Assembly: GCA_045652425.1 (NCBI GenBank)
Contig: JAZRUG010000015.1
Coordinates: 1 to 64,000 of the forward strand
DNA: 64,000 nt
Direction: 5' to 3'
Origin: RGIG1995 sp045652425
GTDB taxonomy: Bacteria; Bacillota; Clostridia; Oscillospirales; CAG-272
Shown here: positions 17,415 to 26,186 of the stretch, piece after piece
Layout of the letters: each line of letters begins with the position of its first letter
Numbering within the stretch: the first letter of the stretch is position 1
Made by a program: the position numbers and the translations under genes
The notes under the pieces: model-generated
The model's input: the letters and a program-made list of their open reading frames with translations, nothing else
Database searches by the model: none
Told to the model about the DNA's origin: nothing

Positions 17415-17442
17415 TTAAGGGGGATATAAAATTCCCCCTTAA
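17415..17442 (+). terminator. Hairpin inside the B12 operon
   Basis: TTAAGGGGGA, ATATAAAA and TTCCCCCTTAA form a GC-rich stem between the barrel-protein and anchored-cohesin genes. The following ACTTTTAC is a poor T run, so it may be a weak terminator or an mRNA-stabilising end that sets subunit ratios. Confidence 0.4.
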
Positions 17443-17464
17443 CTTTTACACAAGGAGAATTATT

Positions 17465-18091
17465 ATGAGCAAACAACTATTGAATAAAAAAACTAAAATG
17501 ACATTACTTTTAAGTATAAACGCCGTTTTATTACTTCTTTTATTGATAATTATTCTTCTTGTCACAAAAAAAGACATCCGATTTAATGATTCCCCTACGC
17601 TTACCATTGAAACACCCCCAAAAATCAGCCTTTCTAAAACAAACGAGTTTTTGGTGGACGTAAATATTTCCTCATTTGGAGATACACTCTACCCCGCTGT
17701 CAGTATGAATATTTCTTTTGACCCGTCAAGACTTGAATTTCTTAACGTTGAAGAAGGAAACGTATTTATCAGAAATGATGAAAATGACGTAACTCAAAAA
17801 CTTCCTCAATGGAGTTTTAATTCTGAACAATGCAACAACACGGGAATAATCAGCATTATGTATCTTGATACAACGGGCGGAAAAAATGCCTTCAGCAAAG
17901 ACCTTCTTGCTGATGATAACAATGTAGTACTTCGCCTTAAGTTCCGTTTACGCGGAAGCGCACGAAAAGGCGACGTATATGATTTAATCTTTGAGGATGC
18001 CGTATTTGCCGCTTCAAATGAATCGGATAGCCTGGCAATCACACGCGATACCTTAAAAGTCAAAAACGGTAAAATCGTAATAGGAGAATAA
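17465..18091 (+). CDS. Membrane-anchored cohesin-domain protein
   Basis: Fourth gene of the B12 operon, 208 residues, start at 17465 after AAGGAGAA. A basic N-terminus and one hydrophobic segment (about residues 13-36, rich in Leu and Ile) form an uncleaved signal anchor. The rest (about 47-205) has the cohesin strand pattern: LVDVNISSFG, VSMNISFDPSRLEFLNVEEG, ISIMYLDTTGG, VVLRLKFRLRG and an NGKIVIGE end. Cohesins bind dockerins, so this is the likely membrane docking site for the two dockerin proteins encoded just upstream. The pairing is inferred from gene order and needs a binding test. Confidence 0.8.
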   Translation: MSKQLLNKKTKMTLLLSINAVLLLLLLIIILLVTKKDIRFNDSPTLTIETPPKISLSKTNEFLVDVNISSFGDTLYPAVSMNISFDPSRLEFLNVEEGNVFIRNDENDVTQKLPQWSFNSEQCNNTGIISIMYLDTTGGKNAFSKDLLADDNNVVLRLKFRLRGSARKGDVYDLIFEDAVFAASNESDSLAITRDTLKVKNGKIVIGE

Positions 18092-18093
18092 TA

Positions 18094-19326
18094 ATGAAAA
18101 AAATATTGAGTTTTATATTTATTTTATCACTTTTACTTTCAATTACGGCATGTAGTGGTAACTATGCAAAAGTTGATTTAAGAAAACCAATTGATATTCC
18201 TCAAAACGGTATTATTGAAAAACAACTGTTAGACGAAATCAAAGCAGAAAATGCCATTGCTACTTTTACCAGCAAATCAAACAACTTAAAATACGAATGG
18301 ATAATATTCGGAAGCGATCTTGAAGAAACTAAAGACATCAATTTATCACTTTCATTAGAAGAAAAAGAGGGTAGCGTTTCAGTCAAATTCAACGAAACTG
18401 CCGACTTTGGTTTCCCTTCGCTCTTGTCAATCTACTTAAATAAAAAATGGACTGCAAACAGCGCTTCCGCCTACAATGGTGAAAACGCTGAATATTCAGT
18501 TTCAATCACCGGAAGTAAAACAAGTATCCTCAATATTTCCATTAACAAAACTGTTCCAAATCTTGAAATCTTCCCCGACGAAACGCAACAAACTGACGAT
18601 CTTCTTTGCCCCGAATCCACTTCACCTCCAGAAACCATTCTCTCTCCGAACGAAACCAACAAAGTGGATAATTATCTTTCCGGCACAATTACAGAAGAAA
18701 ACAACGAATTTCGCCAAGAAGAAACACAACAAACAAGCAATATTCACTCAAATGATACATACATAACAGACAACTATCTTTCTAACACACTTCCTGAAGA
18801 AAACCGCGTTTATTCAGACGGCAACATCACTAACCAAGATAAATATAAAACCGATCCCATTCCTGAAGGTAAACCCTTACCGGTTGAACCCGAAAATCAA
18901 GAAGTCAACAACAAAAAAGTTCTTACCTGCACAATTTCAATAGAATGTTCAACAATTTTAAACAACCTATCTGTCCTTGATCCCGACAAACTTGAACTCG
19001 TTCCGTCAAACGGTGTGATTTTAGCCCCCATAAAAGTATCTTTTTACGAGGGCGAGTCGGTATTTAACGTACTTCAGCGTGTATGCAAAGAAAAAGGTAT
19101 TCATTTGGAATCTTCTTGGACACCTATCTACAACAGCGCATACATAGAAGGCATTCACAATTTATACGAATTTGACTGCGGTGAGCTTTCAGGTTGGATG
19201 TACCGCGTTAACGGCTGGTATCCCAATTACGGCTCTTCAAGATACCAACTTGTAGACGGAGAGATCATCGAATGGCGTTATACATGCGACCTCGGCAAAG
19301 ACATCGGTTGTGATTGGATGGGATAA
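18094..19326 (+). CDS. DUF4430 lipoprotein (transcobalamin beta-domain-like)
   Basis: Fifth gene of the B12 operon; it begins 2 nt after the cohesin stop. The 410-residue product has a lipoprotein signal (LLSITACSG), a beta-rich N-terminal domain (about 45-160), and a low-complexity Thr/Pro/Glu/Asn linker (about 165-280) containing two degenerate repeats around DNYLSxTxxEEN. A C-terminal DUF4430 domain (about 300-405) has APIKVSFYEGESVFNVLQRV, LSGWMYRVNGWYPNYGSSRY and LVDGEIIEWRYTCDLGKDIG. DUF4430 matches the C-terminal cobalamin-contact domain of intrinsic factor and transcobalamin. It probably passes B12 to the ECF transporter encoded next. Confidence 0.85.
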   Translation: MKKILSFIFILSLLLSITACSGNYAKVDLRKPIDIPQNGIIEKQLLDEIKAENAIATFTSKSNNLKYEWIIFGSDLEETKDINLSLSLEEKEGSVSVKFNETADFGFPSLLSIYLNKKWTANSASAYNGENAEYSVSITGSKTSILNISINKTVPNLEIFPDETQQTDDLLCPESTSPPETILSPNETNKVDNYLSGTITEENNEFRQEETQQTSNIHSNDTYITDNYLSNTLPEENRVYSDGNITNQDKYKTDPIPEGKPLPVEPENQEVNNKKVLTCTISIECSTILNNLSVLDPDKLELVPSNGVILAPIKVSFYEGESVFNVLQRVCKEKGIHLESSWTPIYNSAYIEGIHNLYEFDCGELSGWMYRVNGWYPNYGSSRYQLVDGEIIEWRYTCDLGKDIGCDWMG

Positions 19327-19328
19327 TT

Positions 19329-20219
19329 ATGCGAGATTCTTTTTCTAATTTTCATCCCTTCAATAACTTTTTATATTTCGCCTTGGTTATTGGCTTTTCT
19401 CTTGCGTTATATCATCCATTAGCGCAAGTAATATCCCTTATTTGCGCATGTATTTACGTCATCAGCATAGAAAGCAAAAAAAGCGTGTTGTTTATTTTTA
19501 AGTATTGTTTACCCATGGTGATTTTAACGACCTTTATAAATCCCGCCTTTAACCACGAGGGGACAACTATTTTACTTTATTTCAGCAATGGAAATCCATT
19601 AACATTTGAAAGCATTTTGTACGGCATATCGGCAGGCTCTATGCTTGTAACGGTATTGCTTTGGTTTTCGTCGTTTAACCGAGTAATGACATCGGATAAG
19701 TTTATTTATCTATTCGGTAAGCTTATTCCTGCTTTATCGTTGGTATTAAGTATGTCCTTGCGATTTGTACCGAAATTCAAATCACAAATGGCAACCGTTA
19801 CGGAAGCACAACGAAGCATTGGCCGTGACGTGTCAAGCGGAAGCCTGTTCAGCAGAACAAAAACGGCGATTCTTATTTTTTCTATTATGATTACTTGGTC
19901 ACTTGAAAATGCCATTGAAACGGCGGACAGTATGAAAAGCCGCGGATATGGGCTAAAAGGCCGAACCGCTTTTTCAATCTACCACTTCGATGAACGCGAT
20001 AAATATACATTGGCTTGGCTTTGCTTTTGCGGTCTGTTTTTGCTTATCGGTACGATACTTAACGCCTTTGGGTTTCGATATTTTCCAAATATCCGTTACG
20101 CTGCGCTAGATAGGACCACTATTCCATTTTACTGCGTATATTTTGCCCTTTGCATTACCCCTGTCGTATTAAACATAAAGGAGGATAAAAAATGGAAAAC
20201 TTTAGTTTCAAAGACGTAA
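19329..20219 (+). CDS. ecfT: ECF transporter transmembrane subunit EcfT
   Basis: Energy-coupling-factor T component linking the ATPases to the substrate-binding S subunit. ATG 19329, 2 nt after the lipoprotein stop, gives 296 residues; a TTG at 19314 would add five. There are several hydrophobic segments and two charged coupling regions: FVPKFKSQMATVTEAQRSIG and the EcfT signature in ADSMKSRGYGLKGRTAF. The final helices are longer than in minimal EcfT proteins. It overlaps the ATPase/S fusion gene by 28 nt, so the transporter is made as one unit. Confidence 0.88.
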   Translation: MRDSFSNFHPFNNFLYFALVIGFSLALYHPLAQVISLICACIYVISIESKKSVLFIFKYCLPMVILTTFINPAFNHEGTTILLYFSNGNPLTFESILYGISAGSMLVTVLLWFSSFNRVMTSDKFIYLFGKLIPALSLVLSMSLRFVPKFKSQMATVTEAQRSIGRDVSSGSLFSRTKTAILIFSIMITWSLENAIETADSMKSRGYGLKGRTAFSIYHFDERDKYTLAWLCFCGLFLLIGTILNAFGFRYFPNIRYAALDRTTIPFYCVYFALCITPVVLNIKEDKKWKTLVSKT

Positions 20220-22837
20220 ACTTTTCATATCCCGAACAAAAAAATAAAGCTCTCCAAAATATCTCCTTTGATATTTCACAGGGAGAATTTGTTATTCTTT
20301 GCGGTCCTTCGGGTTGCGGAAAATCCACGTTGCTCCGTCACCTTAAAACCAGCCTTGCACCTCACGGAATTTTGACAGGTGATATTCTGTTTGATGGCAA
20401 TCTTTTAAGCGAAACCGATGAGCGCACACAATCGCAGAAAATCGGATTTGTGTTGCAATCCCCTGAAAATCAGGTGGTAACCGATAAAGTATGGCACGAA
20501 TTGGCTTTCGGTCTTGAAAGTCTTGGCTACGATACACCAACAATTCGCCGCCGTGTCGCTGAAGTTGCGGCATTCTTCGGTATTGAGAATTGGTTTTATA
20601 AAAACGTTACCGAGCTTTCGGGAGGTCAAAAGCAGCTTTTAAGTCTTGCTTCTGTTATGGCGATGAGCCCTAAAATTTTGGTACTTGATGAGCCCACCGC
20701 ACAGCTTGATCCTATTGCCGCCGCTGACTTTTTGGATTTGCTTGGTAAAATTAACCGCGAACTTGGCATTACCGTTATTCTGACCGAACACCGCCTTGAA
20801 GAAGCGTTCCCCTTTGCAACAAGAGTTATTGTTATGGAAAAGGGTGCGATTGTTTGTGACGATGCTCCTGGAAAGGTTGGACTGCATCTTCGCGATAAGG
20901 ATTGCGGTATGTTCCTAGCAATGCCTACAGCCATGCGTGTTTGGGCAGGAATTGAAAACACTCTTGCCTGTCCTCTCACTGTGCGTGACGGAAGTGATTT
21001 TTTAACCGAGCTAAATAAACAAAAAACTATTTTACCTTTAAATGCAGTTCAAAATACCCCCTATAACCATGAAATCACCTTGCAATGTAATGAAATATGG
21101 TTCCGTTATGAAAAAAACTTGCCCGATGTTGTAAAAGGCCTTTCGCTCACCCTGCATAAAGGTGAATTTTATGCAATACTCGGTGGTAACGGTGCGGGTA
21201 AAACCACATCGCTTAAAGTTATTTCACGACTTTACTCCGCCTATCGCGGTACACTTCAAACTAACGGCAAAATAGGAATGTTACCGCAAAATCCGCAAGC
21301 GCTTTTTGTGAAAAGAACCGTGCGTGAGGATTTATACGAAGCACTGTGCGACATAAGGCTTTCCAAAGAGGAAAAGAAAAAACATGTTGCGCGCATAGTC
21401 GCTCTTTGCGGACTCAGTGAATTTCTCGACAGACACCCATATGATATTTCGGGGGGGGAGCAACAACGAACCGCACTTGCCAAAGTGCTTTTGACTGCAC
21501 CCGATATTCTTTTACTTGATGAACCTACAAAGGGGGTTGATGCAGAATTTAAGGTGACCTTTGCCGATATTATTGATAAACTGACCAAACAGGGTGTTAC
21601 CGTTCTTATGGTGAGCCACGATGTGCCTTTTTGTTCAGAGTATGCTCACCGTTGTGGAATGTTCTTTGACGGAAACATTGTAGCAGAAGGCTCTCCCCGT
21701 GAGTTTTTCTCGGGTAACAGTTTTTATACGACTCCTGCAAACCGTATGGCAAGGCATTTGATTCCCAATGCAGTTACGGTTGATGATATTATTGTTTGCT
21801 GCGGCGGAAAAATCAAAAAGAAGCAAGAGGAATTTAATGAGGTTTCACCTCTGCCCTCGCCTCCGCCGAGAAGCGTAAACTTTAAGCCTCAGCCTCTAAA
21901 ACTGTGGCGAAAGCTTCTTGCCATAATTTCGGGAATTGTTGCCTTCGGTGTGTTCCTATATGCGACTGGTATTACCAACCTGTCCTCCCTCGTGACTTCT
22001 TCAGGGCTAAGCACACAAGGCAAGGAACAGTTATCATTGTATATCGTTTTGTTTGCATCTCTGACGGTATTTTTGTTTGCAATCGGACGGCGAAGTGAAC
22101 CGCCGCTTGTAGCACAAACACCAAAAGAAAAGCGTAATTTAAGCAACCGTACCATTGCAGCAACCGTTTGTATTTTGCTGTTGATTCCGCTTACAATCTT
22201 TGCCGGTATCTTCTATATGGATGATCGGCAGTATAATCTTGTAGCTTTGCTGATCTTACTTGAATGTATGCTGCCCTTTATTCTTGTGTTTGAAGGCAGA
22301 AAGCCTAAAGCAAGAGAGCTTGTTACCATAGCCGTACTTTGTGCCATCGGCATTGCAGGTAGAAGTTTGTTCTTTATGCTCCCGCAGTTCAAACCCGTGC
22401 TTGCGCTTACAATAATTGCCGGTGTTGCCTTTGGTGGTGAGGCAGGCTTTTTGGTGGGAGCTGTTACAATGCTTACCTCTAATATGCTTTTCTCACAAGG
22501 GCCTTGGACACCTTGGCAAATGTTTGCAATGGGAATTATCGGTTTCCTTGCCGGTGTACTTTTCAAAAAGGGCTGGCTTCGAAGAACCCGTGTATCTCTT
22601 GCTGTATTCGGCGCATTTACCGCGATTATCATTTACGGCGGTATTATGAATCCTGCCGCCGCATTTATGGTATCGTCAGAAGGCATAACATTAAAAACGT
22701 TGTTTGCCTACTACATTACGGGATTTCCTATGGATCTCGTTCATGCTTTTGGAACGGTAATATTTATTATGATTGCCGCCGAGCCTATGCTTGAAAAAAT
22801 GGATCGAATAAAGGTTAAATACGGCTTGGTCGAATAA
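20192..22837 (+). CDS. ECF transporter fusion: EcfA-EcfA' ATPases plus S component
   Basis: Last gene of the B12 operon, 881 residues, start at 20192 after AAGGAGG. Residues about 1-235 are the first ATPase (Walker A GPSGCGKST at 38-46, signature LSGGQKQ, Walker B ILVLDEPTAQLDP). About 290-515 are the second (GGNGAGKTT, ISGGEQQ, ILLLDEPTKGVD). About 580-875 hold around eight to ten hydrophobic segments with AGVAFGGEAGFLVGAVTML and SQGPWTPWQMFAMGIIGFLAG, typical of ECF S components. With ecfT this makes a complete importer. Riboswitch and DUF4430 neighbours point to cobalamin or a corrinoid precursor as cargo; the S sequence alone does not prove it. Confidence 0.85.
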   Translation: MENFSFKDVNFSYPEQKNKALQNISFDISQGEFVILCGPSGCGKSTLLRHLKTSLAPHGILTGDILFDGNLLSETDERTQSQKIGFVLQSPENQVVTDKVWHELAFGLESLGYDTPTIRRRVAEVAAFFGIENWFYKNVTELSGGQKQLLSLASVMAMSPKILVLDEPTAQLDPIAAADFLDLLGKINRELGITVILTEHRLEEAFPFATRVIVMEKGAIVCDDAPGKVGLHLRDKDCGMFLAMPTAMRVWAGIENTLACPLTVRDGSDFLTELNKQKTILPLNAVQNTPYNHEITLQCNEIWFRYEKNLPDVVKGLSLTLHKGEFYAILGGNGAGKTTSLKVISRLYSAYRGTLQTNGKIGMLPQNPQALFVKRTVREDLYEALCDIRLSKEEKKKHVARIVALCGLSEFLDRHPYDISGGEQQRTALAKVLLTAPDILLLDEPTKGVDAEFKVTFADIIDKLTKQGVTVLMVSHDVPFCSEYAHRCGMFFDGNIVAEGSPREFFSGNSFYTTPANRMARHLIPNAVTVDDIIVCCGGKIKKKQEEFNEVSPLPSPPPRSVNFKPQPLKLWRKLLAIISGIVAFGVFLYATGITNLSSLVTSSGLSTQGKEQLSLYIVLFASLTVFLFAIGRRSEPPLVAQTPKEKRNLSNRTIAATVCILLLIPLTIFAGIFYMDDRQYNLVALLILLECMLPFILVFEGRKPKARELVTIAVLCAIGIAGRSLFFMLPQFKPVLALTIIAGVAFGGEAGFLVGAVTMLTSNMLFSQGPWTPWQMFAMGIIGFLAGVLFKKGWLRRTRVSLAVFGAFTAIIIYGGIMNPAAAFMVSSEGITLKTLFAYYITGFPMDLVHAFGTVIFIMIAAEPMLEKMDRIKVKYGLVE

Positions 22838-22845
22838 ATCAAAAA

Positions 22846-22890
22846 AGCGCAAATTTCTATGAGACTCATATAAATTCGCGCTTTTTTATT
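22846..22890. terminator. Terminator at the end of the B12 operon
   Basis: AAAAAGCGC, an interior pairing around ATGAGACTCAT, and GCGCTTTTTT form a hairpin with flanking A and T runs. It can serve both the operon and the convergent trmO. Confidence 0.8.
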
Positions 22891-22898
22891 TTCTTAAG

Positions 22899-23585
22899 CT
22901 AATTTATTGAAACTGCTACTACTGTCAGCAAATTTCCGTCAACGGTAAAATCTACGTCATATCCTGCAAAGGTCATTTTATATATACGTTTCTCGTCATC
23001 CTGATATGATGGGCGCGGATCATCTGCAAGGCAGTCAAGAAGCGGCTGTCTTTTTTCTTCGTCTATCTTTTGGAGTAATTCCCTATCTATCACAACTTCA
23101 AGCCTATGACCAGTTTCTTCATCGGCATAACCGCCCTTCGCTTCGGGTTTCGAATCAGCATACGGCAGATACGGTTTTATATCATATATAGGCGTACCGT
23201 CAAGCAGGTCTGCGCCGCCTACAATCAACACGTATCCGTTTTCTTTTTCGTGTTCCACAGAAATAAGCTCTACACAAGACAGTCCCAAATTATTAGGTCT
23301 GAATGGCGAACGACTTGCAAAAACGCCTACTCTTCTGTTTCCGCCAAGTCTTGGCGGTCTTACCGTCGGCGACCACCCATCTCTATGAGCAAGAGAAAAA
23401 TCAAATATAAGCCACAAGTGTGAAAAACCTTCTATTCCCCTTAAAGCTTCTTTGCTTCTGTAATCGGGCAAAAATACAATCTTCGCTCTCAAAGATTTTA
23501 CTCTTCCGCTTTGGCGCGGTATACCAAATTTCTGCGAAAAATCCGTCTTTATATGCGCTATGGGTTTTATAATCATTCCGTTCAC
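22899..23585 (-). CDS. trmO: tRNA (t6A37-N6)-methyltransferase TrmO
   Basis: A SAM-dependent methyltransferase with an unusual beta-barrel fold that makes m6t6A at A37, mainly in tRNA-Thr. The 228-residue protein shows PIAHIKTDFSQKFGIPRQSG, SPFRPNNLGLSCVEL and DGTPIYDIKPYLPYAD, all TrmO landmarks. A C-terminal extension (about 150-228) is usual in the bacterial family. GTG 23585 or the in-frame ATG 23576 may be the true start; AAGAAAG fits GTG slightly better. It acts on the same base as MtaB, and a tRNA-Thr is encoded at 49.3 kb. Confidence 0.9.
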   Translation of the reverse strand: MNGMIIKPIAHIKTDFSQKFGIPRQSGRVKSLRAKIVFLPDYRSKEALRGIEGFSHLWLIFDFSLAHRDGWSPTVRPPRLGGNRRVGVFASRSPFRPNNLGLSCVELISVEHEKENGYVLIVGGADLLDGTPIYDIKPYLPYADSKPEAKGGYADEETGHRLEVVIDRELLQKIDEEKRQPLLDCLADDPRPSYQDDEKRIYKMTFAGYDVDFTVDGNLLTVVAVSIN

Positions 23586-23733
23586 ACATCTTTCTTCGTA
23601 ATAGTTTTACAAAGTTAATTTTAGCATAGTTTCTAATATTTTTCAACACGAAACCATCTACTTTTTCCAAGCTTCACAAATTATATAATACATTTTAGTT
23701 TTTCGCTTTACATTTGGGAAACAATGTGCTAAT

Positions 23734-24972
23734 ATGATTAAAATGAGTATTATGCAAAATTTTTGGGGGCTTTTATTGAAACTTTCAAACGATAAAAACT
23801 ATATGCTTCACCATACACTGTACAATGTAGCTTACAGTATGATAACTAATTCTATACTCCAAGGATTTATGCTTGAAAACGGATTAAAAGAAGAAAACGT
23901 TTTGCTATATTTGGCTGTTGTACAAGCAATACAAATATTTATTATGCTGGGCTTTTCTCCCATAGTCGATAAACTAAAAAAAATAATGTCGATGTATGCA
24001 TATTCAATATTATTACAAACAACTATGTTCGGTGCTGTAATATTCATTTGTTTATATTCTGACTTGTCGCAAACACTAAAAACAGTAATATTATTCTCTG
24101 CCGGCATCTTAACGAATATATATCAAGCAATTTATAATATACTATCCCTAAAAACACCTTATTACTATCTTGATATGAATAAAATCGGCAATATTCAAGG
24201 CAAAACAGGTGCATTATGTGGTCTTTTAGGCGCATGTATTTCCGGATTAATCGTATTCTTCACTTCAAAATTTGACTACAACCAAACAATGCTCATATTT
24301 TTTGCTATCGGCACGTTTTTCATTATAATATCTTTCCTTATTATAAAACAAATTCGTTCGCACACACCTGTGTCTTCTGCAAAAACGACCAATACTAAAA
24401 AAATTAACCTCTTTAAGTATAAACCCTTTTACATACTCATAATACCAAATTTGCTTCGCGGCTTCAACTCTGGTATATTCGTTACGACAATGACGATAGG
24501 CTTTTCACTTGGAATAACACAAAAAAGTTCATCGGCTACCCTGGCATTGATATTACAAGCATCGGCAATTTTGGGAAATATCATTTTTTCAAAAACATCT
24601 GCCCCTCGAAAAAATGTAATAATAACGTTATTCGGCAGTTTAGGATTGCTTTTCTTTATGCCGCTTATGGTGTCGGGCAACCTTACACTATTCTATTTAA
24701 TGCACTTTCTGTCAAGCCTATGCATAACGTTGATAGATGCATCAGTTCCGTGTGCCGTCATAGAAATAGTTGATTTCGAGGTTATGGGACAGTTTTCATC
24801 ATACAGAATGCTCCTGCACACAGCCGGAATAACGCTTTCAACGCTTGTCGCTATGAAGATGTTAGATTTATTTGGCGGTGTCGGAACTATGATAATATCA
24901 ACTTCGTTCCAATTAATATCGGCTATATCTTACCTCTTGCTTGAAAAAAGCGTTTATAAATCAAGAGCATAA
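23734..24972 (+). CDS. MFS-like permease
   Basis: A 412-residue integral membrane protein with about 12 hydrophobic segments in two halves, split by a polar loop near residue 210 (SSAKTTNTKKINLFKYK). The pattern fits a major facilitator or related lipid-linked carrier; the substrate is unknown. There is no obvious Shine-Dalgarno site before ATG 23734, and in-frame ATGs at 23743 and 23752 are alternatives. It stands alone, divergent from trmO and ended by a strong hairpin at 24975-25000. Confidence 0.65.
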   Translation: MIKMSIMQNFWGLLLKLSNDKNYMLHHTLYNVAYSMITNSILQGFMLENGLKEENVLLYLAVVQAIQIFIMLGFSPIVDKLKKIMSMYAYSILLQTTMFGAVIFICLYSDLSQTLKTVILFSAGILTNIYQAIYNILSLKTPYYYLDMNKIGNIQGKTGALCGLLGACISGLIVFFTSKFDYNQTMLIFFAIGTFFIIISFLIIKQIRSHTPVSSAKTTNTKKINLFKYKPFYILIIPNLLRGFNSGIFVTTMTIGFSLGITQKSSSATLALILQASAILGNIIFSKTSAPRKNVIITLFGSLGLLFFMPLMVSGNLTLFYLMHFLSSLCITLIDASVPCAVIEIVDFEVMGQFSSYRMLLHTAGITLSTLVAMKMLDLFGGVGTMIISTSFQLISAISYLLLEKSVYKSRA

Positions 24973-24974
24973 TC

Positions 24975-25000
24975 AAAAAAACACCGCAAACGGTGTTTTT
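24975..25000 (+). terminator. Terminator of the MFS-like gene
   Basis: ACACCG, CAAA and CGGTGT form a stem flanked by AAAAAA and TTTTTTTT, so it works in both directions. Confidence 0.75.
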
Positions 25001-25017
25001 TTTAGTATTTATAATTT

Positions 25018-25758
25018 TTATCGCAGTTTACGGCAGTATTGTGTGCATAGTTTATCGGTACATTCGGAGCATTTCAAAGCGTCATTTGAATGTTCCCAAA
25101 AACGTTCGGGATACATCATAAAAAATAATTCCCATACCATCCATACCGCTATTGACGTAATAAATAATGAACACGAAAAAAATCCGTCAATATATATCAT
25201 AGGACTAAACATCATCAAATGGTCCCAGTTAAATATACGGCAGGTCGTACAACATTTATTTTTCATAATCAATCGAAATGGACACCAAAAAAGTACACAG
25301 ATAAGATCACATACGTAAAACAAAACACTTATCATAAAAATCATACTATCATTCAGTATACCAAATCTATAAAAAAAACCTATCGCCAAAATAAGCGCAA
25401 TCCACAGTATAAACACTTTGTATGCCGACTTCGTCGTACTTACCACATAATTACGCAAACCCTGATAATTTATCTTTTCTTTTATTGGTCTAAATCTGTC
25501 AAAAAAATGTTTCTGTGAACCTAAAGGAATATGCTCTTTTATTGGAACAAGCTGACATATCATACCAAACATCCATATTCCCCACAGTATATGCAAAAGC
25601 GAAAAAACTCTAAAAAAATTCCAGCCCCGCAACACGTCAAAAACTTTTGGCATCCCAATAAACGCCACAACACAGGCAATTAGTATCGCAACCCTTACAA
25701 CAAATCTAAATATATACTGCTTTCTGATTTTTGTCGTCTGCACTTTTTCTTTGTTCAT
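25018..25758 (-). CDS. Cys-rich integral membrane protein, function unknown
   Basis: I do not recognise the family. The best start is ATG 25758, just after the stop of the zinc-ribbon gene, giving 246 residues; an upstream in-frame start would overlap that gene. Five or six hydrophobic segments are visible. A cysteine-containing loop (WCPFRLIMKNKCCTTCRIFNWDH) precedes the last two, and the tail carries KCSECTDKLCTQYC. The two cysteine groups could bind metal or form disulfides. It follows the zinc-ribbon gene by 11 nt and is probably co-transcribed with it. Confidence 0.6.
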   Translation of the reverse strand: MNKEKVQTTKIRKQYIFRFVVRVAILIACVVAFIGMPKVFDVLRGWNFFRVFSLLHILWGIWMFGMICQLVPIKEHIPLGSQKHFFDRFRPIKEKINYQGLRNYVVSTTKSAYKVFILWIALILAIGFFYRFGILNDSMIFMISVLFYVCDLICVLFWCPFRLIMKNKCCTTCRIFNWDHLMMFSPMIYIDGFFSCSLFITSIAVWMVWELFFMMYPERFWEHSNDALKCSECTDKLCTQYCRKLR

Positions 25759-25769
25759 AAAAATACCTT

Positions 25770-26186
25770 TTACGTTTTCTTTGGCGTTTTCGCTCTGCAC
25801 CTTGGACACGTTACTTCTATTTCACCTTTGTTTTTCGGTACACGTATTATCGCTCCGCAGTACTTGCATTTAAAATAAACATGTGTCTTTCTGTCGCGCC
25901 ATCTTGACTTTATTAGTCTTATCTCTTTTTTCGCTTTGTCGGATACAACGTAATACCTGTTCAGTTCCATTCTTCTTGCCGTATGATTCTTTGAATACGT
26001 ACGAAACAAATAATATGCTAATACAACCAGCCCCAAAAGCGACAGTATTTTTAAAAAAGGAAGATACCCCAATATAGTCAACACTAAAGCAGTTAATACC
26101 AAAAACTTCCCGAATTCATCATATCCGTATCTGCCTTGCATAAATCTATTATATCTATGTATTATTTCACGAAAAATATTTCTCAC
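25770..26186 (-). CDS. Small membrane protein with C-terminal zinc ribbon
   Basis: The GTG start at 26186 follows AAGGTG, giving 138 residues. Two hydrophobic segments (about 29-62) are followed by a basic stretch and a four-cysteine ribbon (CKYCGAIIRVPKNKGEIEV, then CPRC) at about residues 108-132. The Cys-x2-Cys spacing at both ends is that of a rubredoxin-like zinc ribbon. It probably sits in the membrane with the ribbon inside. Function unknown; it pairs with the downstream Cys-rich membrane protein. Confidence 0.6.
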   Translation of the reverse strand: MRNIFREIIHRYNRFMQGRYGYDEFGKFLVLTALVLTILGYLPFLKILSLLGLVVLAYYLFRTYSKNHTARRMELNRYYVVSDKAKKEIRLIKSRWRDRKTHVYFKCKYCGAIIRVPKNKGEIEVTCPRCRAKTPKKT

